Assembly (NCBI GenBank): GCA_965220315.1
Contig: CBDCPP010000002.1
Coordinates: 62,001-126,000, forward strand
Direction: 5' to 3'
Origin: JAPOXK01 sp965220315
Lineage (GTDB): Bacteria > Chloroflexota > Dehalococcoidia > Bin125
DNA length: 64,000 nt
The notes under the pieces are model-generated. The model was not told the DNA's origin, made no database searches, and saw only the letters and a program-made list of their open reading frames with translations. Each line of letters opens with the position of its first letter. Position 1 is the stretch's first letter. Shown here piece by piece: positions 61,331 to 64,000 of this stretch. A program made the position numbers and the translations under genes.

Positions 61331-63088
61331 ATGGCTCGCAAACGACAAGACCTTGTTCGCGTCAGTGAGGTCACCAAGCGCATGACGTCTACTGGCCGCG
61401 TATCGGGCTTCCAAATTGAGGTTTGGCACGACGGTCTCAATGAGCACCGCGTGTTGAGTGATCGCGATATAGGCATACTCGAAAACAAATGCAACGCTCA
61501 CCTTGCCCGCTGGGCTGAAAAGTACGCGAAGCATCTTGAGCGCGAAGAACGTGAAGTCCGCCGGGAAGCTGGCAAGGCAGCTGCCGAAACGGAAACGGCG
61601 GAAGCCGAAGAGGCGCTAAAGGCCTGCAGAAACATCTTGCGCCATACGATTGATGTCGACGATCGCGTTGACTGGGAAGCGCTCCAGAGTCACGCGCCGA
61701 TGACCCGCAAGTCCAAACAGACTAAAGGCATTGAGTACAACCAGGAGACTGGAAGGTCTCTTGGCTTCCGTCCGGTCGATCGGCCGTCGCATGCTGCTCC
61801 CGTCTACACGCCACCACAGCTCAACATTCTCGATAGAATCTTCTCGTCTATGCGGAATCGCAAAGAGGAAGCAGCCCAGACCGCATTTGAGCGGGCGCTC
61901 AAGAAGTGGCAGGACGCCTCCGATAGAGCGGATCGCGTAGATACGGAACGCCAAAAGACATTCGACTCAGAGCAGCAGGACTGGGAAACGGAAGAGTCCG
62001 ATTACAAAAACCGACAGGCTGCAGCCAACGCCGAAGTGGACGCGTTCCGGCGTAGCTACGAGCAGTGGGATGGAGAAAACAGCCGCCCTATCGAGGAGCA
62101 TGCCGAGCTTGTTCTGAACGCCTCTGAATACCCAGATTGGATGGACATCGATTTTGACCTTGGATTTAACGTCGATACGAAAACCATCGTCGTTGAGTAT
62201 CGCCTGCCCTCAAAAGACTCGATGCCTACAGTCAAGAGCATCACATATGTGCAGAGCCGCGACGAGCGCAAGCAGACTCACATTTCTGATCGCGAGAAAG
62301 ATGCGTTGTACGAGGATGTCCTTCACCAACTCGCGTTGCGCACCATCCATGAACTGTACGAGGCAGATGATGTCGCGGCACTTGATGCAGTCGTGTTCAA
62401 CGGCTGGATCGAGAGCGTCGATCCAGCAACAGGGCAGCGCGGCGAGAGTTGCATCATGTCGATACAGACACGCCGGGACGAATTTCTCGCGCTGAACCTT
62501 GCAGAGATCGAGCCCCGAGCTTGCTACCGTTCGCTAAAGGGTGTGTCTGCTGCGAAGCTCGCGACGCTCACGCCCGTCCAGCCAATCCTCCAACTCGATA
62601 CGGGCGATCGGCGGTTTGTCGAGTCCAGAGACATCGCTCAGGACTTATCCGCCGAGTCGAACCTGGCGACGATGGACTGGGAGAGCTTCGAGCACTTGGT
62701 TCGCGAGATATTCGAGCAAGAGTTCGTCTCGGAGGGTGGCGAAGTCAAAGTGACGCAGGCCAGCAAAGATGGAGGCGTGGATGCGGTTGCTTTCGATCCC
62801 GACCCGATCCGAGGCGGCAAATACGTGATCCAAGCAAAACGCTACACCCGCACGGTCGGTGTCGCTGCCGTACGCGACTTGTACGGCACGGTCATGCATG
62901 AGGGCGCCGACCGAGGGATCTTGGTGACGACCTCAGACTACGGTGCCGACTCCGTCGGTTTCGCCAAGGACAAGCCGCTGACACTGATAAACGGTGCCCA
63001 ACTCTTGTCACTGATCGAGAAGCACGGACACCGGGCGCGGATTGACCTCAAAGAGGCGCGGGCTCTGCAAGCCGAGCAAACTCTCTGA
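61331..63088 (+). CDS. Mrr-like restriction endonuclease with long coiled-coil N-terminus
   Basis: The 585-residue protein ends in an Mrr-type PD-(D/E)xK nuclease domain (about 455-575): MDWESFEHLVREIFEQEF, the catalytic Asp in DGGVDAVAF and the QAK motif in YVIQAKRYTRTVGV, then DRGILVTTSDYGADS. The N-terminal 300 residues are charged and largely helical (HLEREEREVRREAGKAAAET; RADRVDTERQKTFDSEQQDW), followed by a middle domain with LGFNVDTKTIVVEYRLP and ALRTIHELYEADDVAALDAV. Codon use looks visibly richer in A/T than the flanking genes, suggesting transfer. No methyltransferase is adjacent, so a type IV (modified-DNA) or phage-defence role is more likely than a classical restriction-modification pair. 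Confidence 0.88.
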   Translation: MARKRQDLVRVSEVTKRMTSTGRVSGFQIEVWHDGLNEHRVLSDRDIGILENKCNAHLARWAEKYAKHLEREEREVRREAGKAAAETETAEAEEALKACRNILRHTIDVDDRVDWEALQSHAPMTRKSKQTKGIEYNQETGRSLGFRPVDRPSHAAPVYTPPQLNILDRIFSSMRNRKEEAAQTAFERALKKWQDASDRADRVDTERQKTFDSEQQDWETEESDYKNRQAAANAEVDAFRRSYEQWDGENSRPIEEHAELVLNASEYPDWMDIDFDLGFNVDTKTIVVEYRLPSKDSMPTVKSITYVQSRDERKQTHISDREKDALYEDVLHQLALRTIHELYEADDVAALDAVVFNGWIESVDPATGQRGESCIMSIQTRRDEFLALNLAEIEPRACYRSLKGVSAAKLATLTPVQPILQLDTGDRRFVESRDIAQDLSAESNLATMDWESFEHLVREIFEQEFVSEGGEVKVTQASKDGGVDAVAFDPDPIRGGKYVIQAKRYTRTVGVAAVRDLYGTVMHEGADRGILVTTSDYGADSVGFAKDKPLTLINGAQLLSLIEKHGHRARIDLKEARALQAEQTL

Positions 63089-63216
63089 TTTTCGACTTGC
63101 GTGGCGAGAGGCAACCAACCCGCGCGCCTTATGCCGAGACGATAGGCCCGACTCTAGCTGGCCTCCCCCGCCGCCAGTAGCATTGACGTACCCCCGGTCT
63201 GGACATGGGAGTGCGC

Positions 63217-64000
63217 ATGACCGTCACCACCACGCTCGATCTTAAAGCGACGGCTCAGCGAGTCCGCCGCCATATCGTGGAGATGACAGCAGCAGCGCAG
63301 TCTGGGCACCCTGGTGGATCTCTCTCGGCCGTGGAGATCCTGACGGCACTGTATTTCGGGGGGGTACTGCGCTACGACTCTGCTCACCCCGACTGGCCCC
63401 AGCGAGACCGCTTCGTCTTGAGCAAAGGGCACGCTACCCCTGTGCTGTACGCAACCCTGGCCGAGGCCGGTTACTTCAGCACCGACCTCCTGCCGACGTT
63501 CCGCAAGCTAGACAGTCCGCTGCAAGGCCACACGGTGCGGGGCAAGCCGTCAGGCGTCGAGATGAGCGCCGGCGCCTTGGGGATGGGGCTCTCGTTCTGC
63601 ATTGGTCAAGCGCTGGCAGCGCGGCTGGACCGGCGAGACAGTCGCTTGTACTGCCTGCTCGGTGACGGGGAGCTCAACGAGGGACAGGTGTGGGAGGCGG
63701 CGCTGAGTGCGGCGCATTTCGAGATGGACCGGATCACAGCGATCGTCGACCGCAACCATTTCCAGAACGACGGTCCGGAGGGAGAGATCTTGCGGCTCTG
63801 GGACGTAGCCGAAAAGTTCCGGGCGTTCGGCTGGCACGCGATTCAGGTGGAGGACGGACACGATTTCGACCAACTGCTGGCTGCGTTCGCGGAGACGGCG
63901 GCGGTCACAGGGAGACCGCAGGTAATCGTCGCCGAAACGACGAAGGGGAAGGGCGTGTCCTACATGGAAGCGAATCCAGCCGCCTGGCACGGCAAAGGCC
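63217..64000 (+). CDS. Transketolase N-terminal subunit, cut by window end
   Basis: The frame from the ATG at 63217 (GGGAG 5 bases upstream) is open to the end of the window. It is the thiamine-diphosphate-binding half of transketolase: RRHIVEMTAAAQSGHPGGSL, DRFVLSKGHATPVLYATLAE, the GDG motif in LLGDGELNEGQVWEAALSAA and VDRNHFQNDGPEG, and ETTKGKGVSYME. The spacing and LSKGHATPVLY form match the split (TktA1/TktA2-type) transketolases, in which a separate C-terminal subunit follows. The partner would lie beyond 64000. An in-frame ATG at 63205 is a possible alternative. Confidence 0.93.
   Translation, partial: MTVTTTLDLKATAQRVRRHIVEMTAAAQSGHPGGSLSAVEILTALYFGGVLRYDSAHPDWPQRDRFVLSKGHATPVLYATLAEAGYFSTDLLPTFRKLDSPLQGHTVRGKPSGVEMSAGALGMGLSFCIGQALAARLDRRDSRLYCLLGDGELNEGQVWEAALSAAHFEMDRITAIVDRNHFQNDGPEGEILRLWDVAEKFRAFGWHAIQVEDGHDFDQLLAAFAETAAVTGRPQVIVAETTKGKGVSYMEANPAAWHGKG

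Overview
The window is a high-GC bacterial chromosome segment, densely packed and mostly housekeeping. Gene content and family flavour point to Chloroflexota (probably an uncultured, perhaps marine or host-associated lineage near Dehalococcoidia/SAR202 or Thermomicrobia). Reasons are an XRE regulator paired with a DUF2851 protein, a short SWIM zinc-finger protein, a CIRCE-controlled groES-groEL, a beta-prime subunit with a long N-terminal coiled-coil insertion, and a secreted LRR/Ig-like protein. This assignment is inference; no 16S rRNA gene is present.

Layout. 1-4.9 kb: a nitrile-degradation module, with a 5'-truncated amidase facing a four-gene cobalt-type nitrile hydratase operon (beta, alpha, a ferredoxin-accessory fusion, an unknown protein), then a divergent Asp/Glu racemase-family gene. 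5-10.4 kb: a small alpha-beta barrel protein, pyruvate kinase, a DMT transporter, a family III CoA-transferase and a flavin reductase-like protein. 10.4-14.5 kb: an accessory-looking stretch with a gene remnant, a 1092-residue secreted LRR protein and tRNA-Thr(CGT). 14.6-19.5 kb: lipoyl synthase, then a nitrogen-assimilation block (GlnR-like orphan regulator and two glutamine synthetases). 19.5-29.8 kb: a complex I operon nuoABCDHJKLMN on the minus strand, with no nuoE, F, G or I. 29.9-37.5 kb: valS, an unknown gene coupled to secA, secA and prs. 37.5-46.1 kb: rpoB-rpoC behind a good sigma70-type promoter and a long leader. 46.2-48.4 kb: groES-groEL under CIRCE. 48.4-51.1 kb: XRE regulator, DUF2851 protein and tsaD. 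51.2-54.6 kb: a giant membrane protein with a degenerate PP2C-like domain and a predicted beta-propeller. 54.7-57.3 kb: a small unknown gene and moaC-moaA-rdgB. 57.4-60.0 kb: folC-fabF. 60.0-63.1 kb: SWIM protein, ThpR and an Mrr-like endonuclease. 63.2 kb to the end: the start of a transketolase N-terminal subunit.

How the genes work together. Nitrile hydratase makes amides that the neighbouring amidase can hydrolyse to acids and ammonia; the glnR-like/glnA block then assimilates ammonia. The glnA1 product has Phe where adenylylated enzymes have Tyr, so control is more likely transcriptional. Complex I here has the membrane arm plus NuoB, C and D but no NADH module and no NuoI in the operon. 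Either these are encoded elsewhere or another electron donor is used.

The most unusual points are the ferredoxin-nitrile hydratase accessory fusion and its coupled unknown partner, the nuo operon without nuoI and with a repeat-bearing NuoC tail, the duplicated ribosome-binding/start region of glnA1, and the pseudo-phosphatase/propeller membrane protein. No CRISPR array, complete insertion sequence or rRNA gene was seen.
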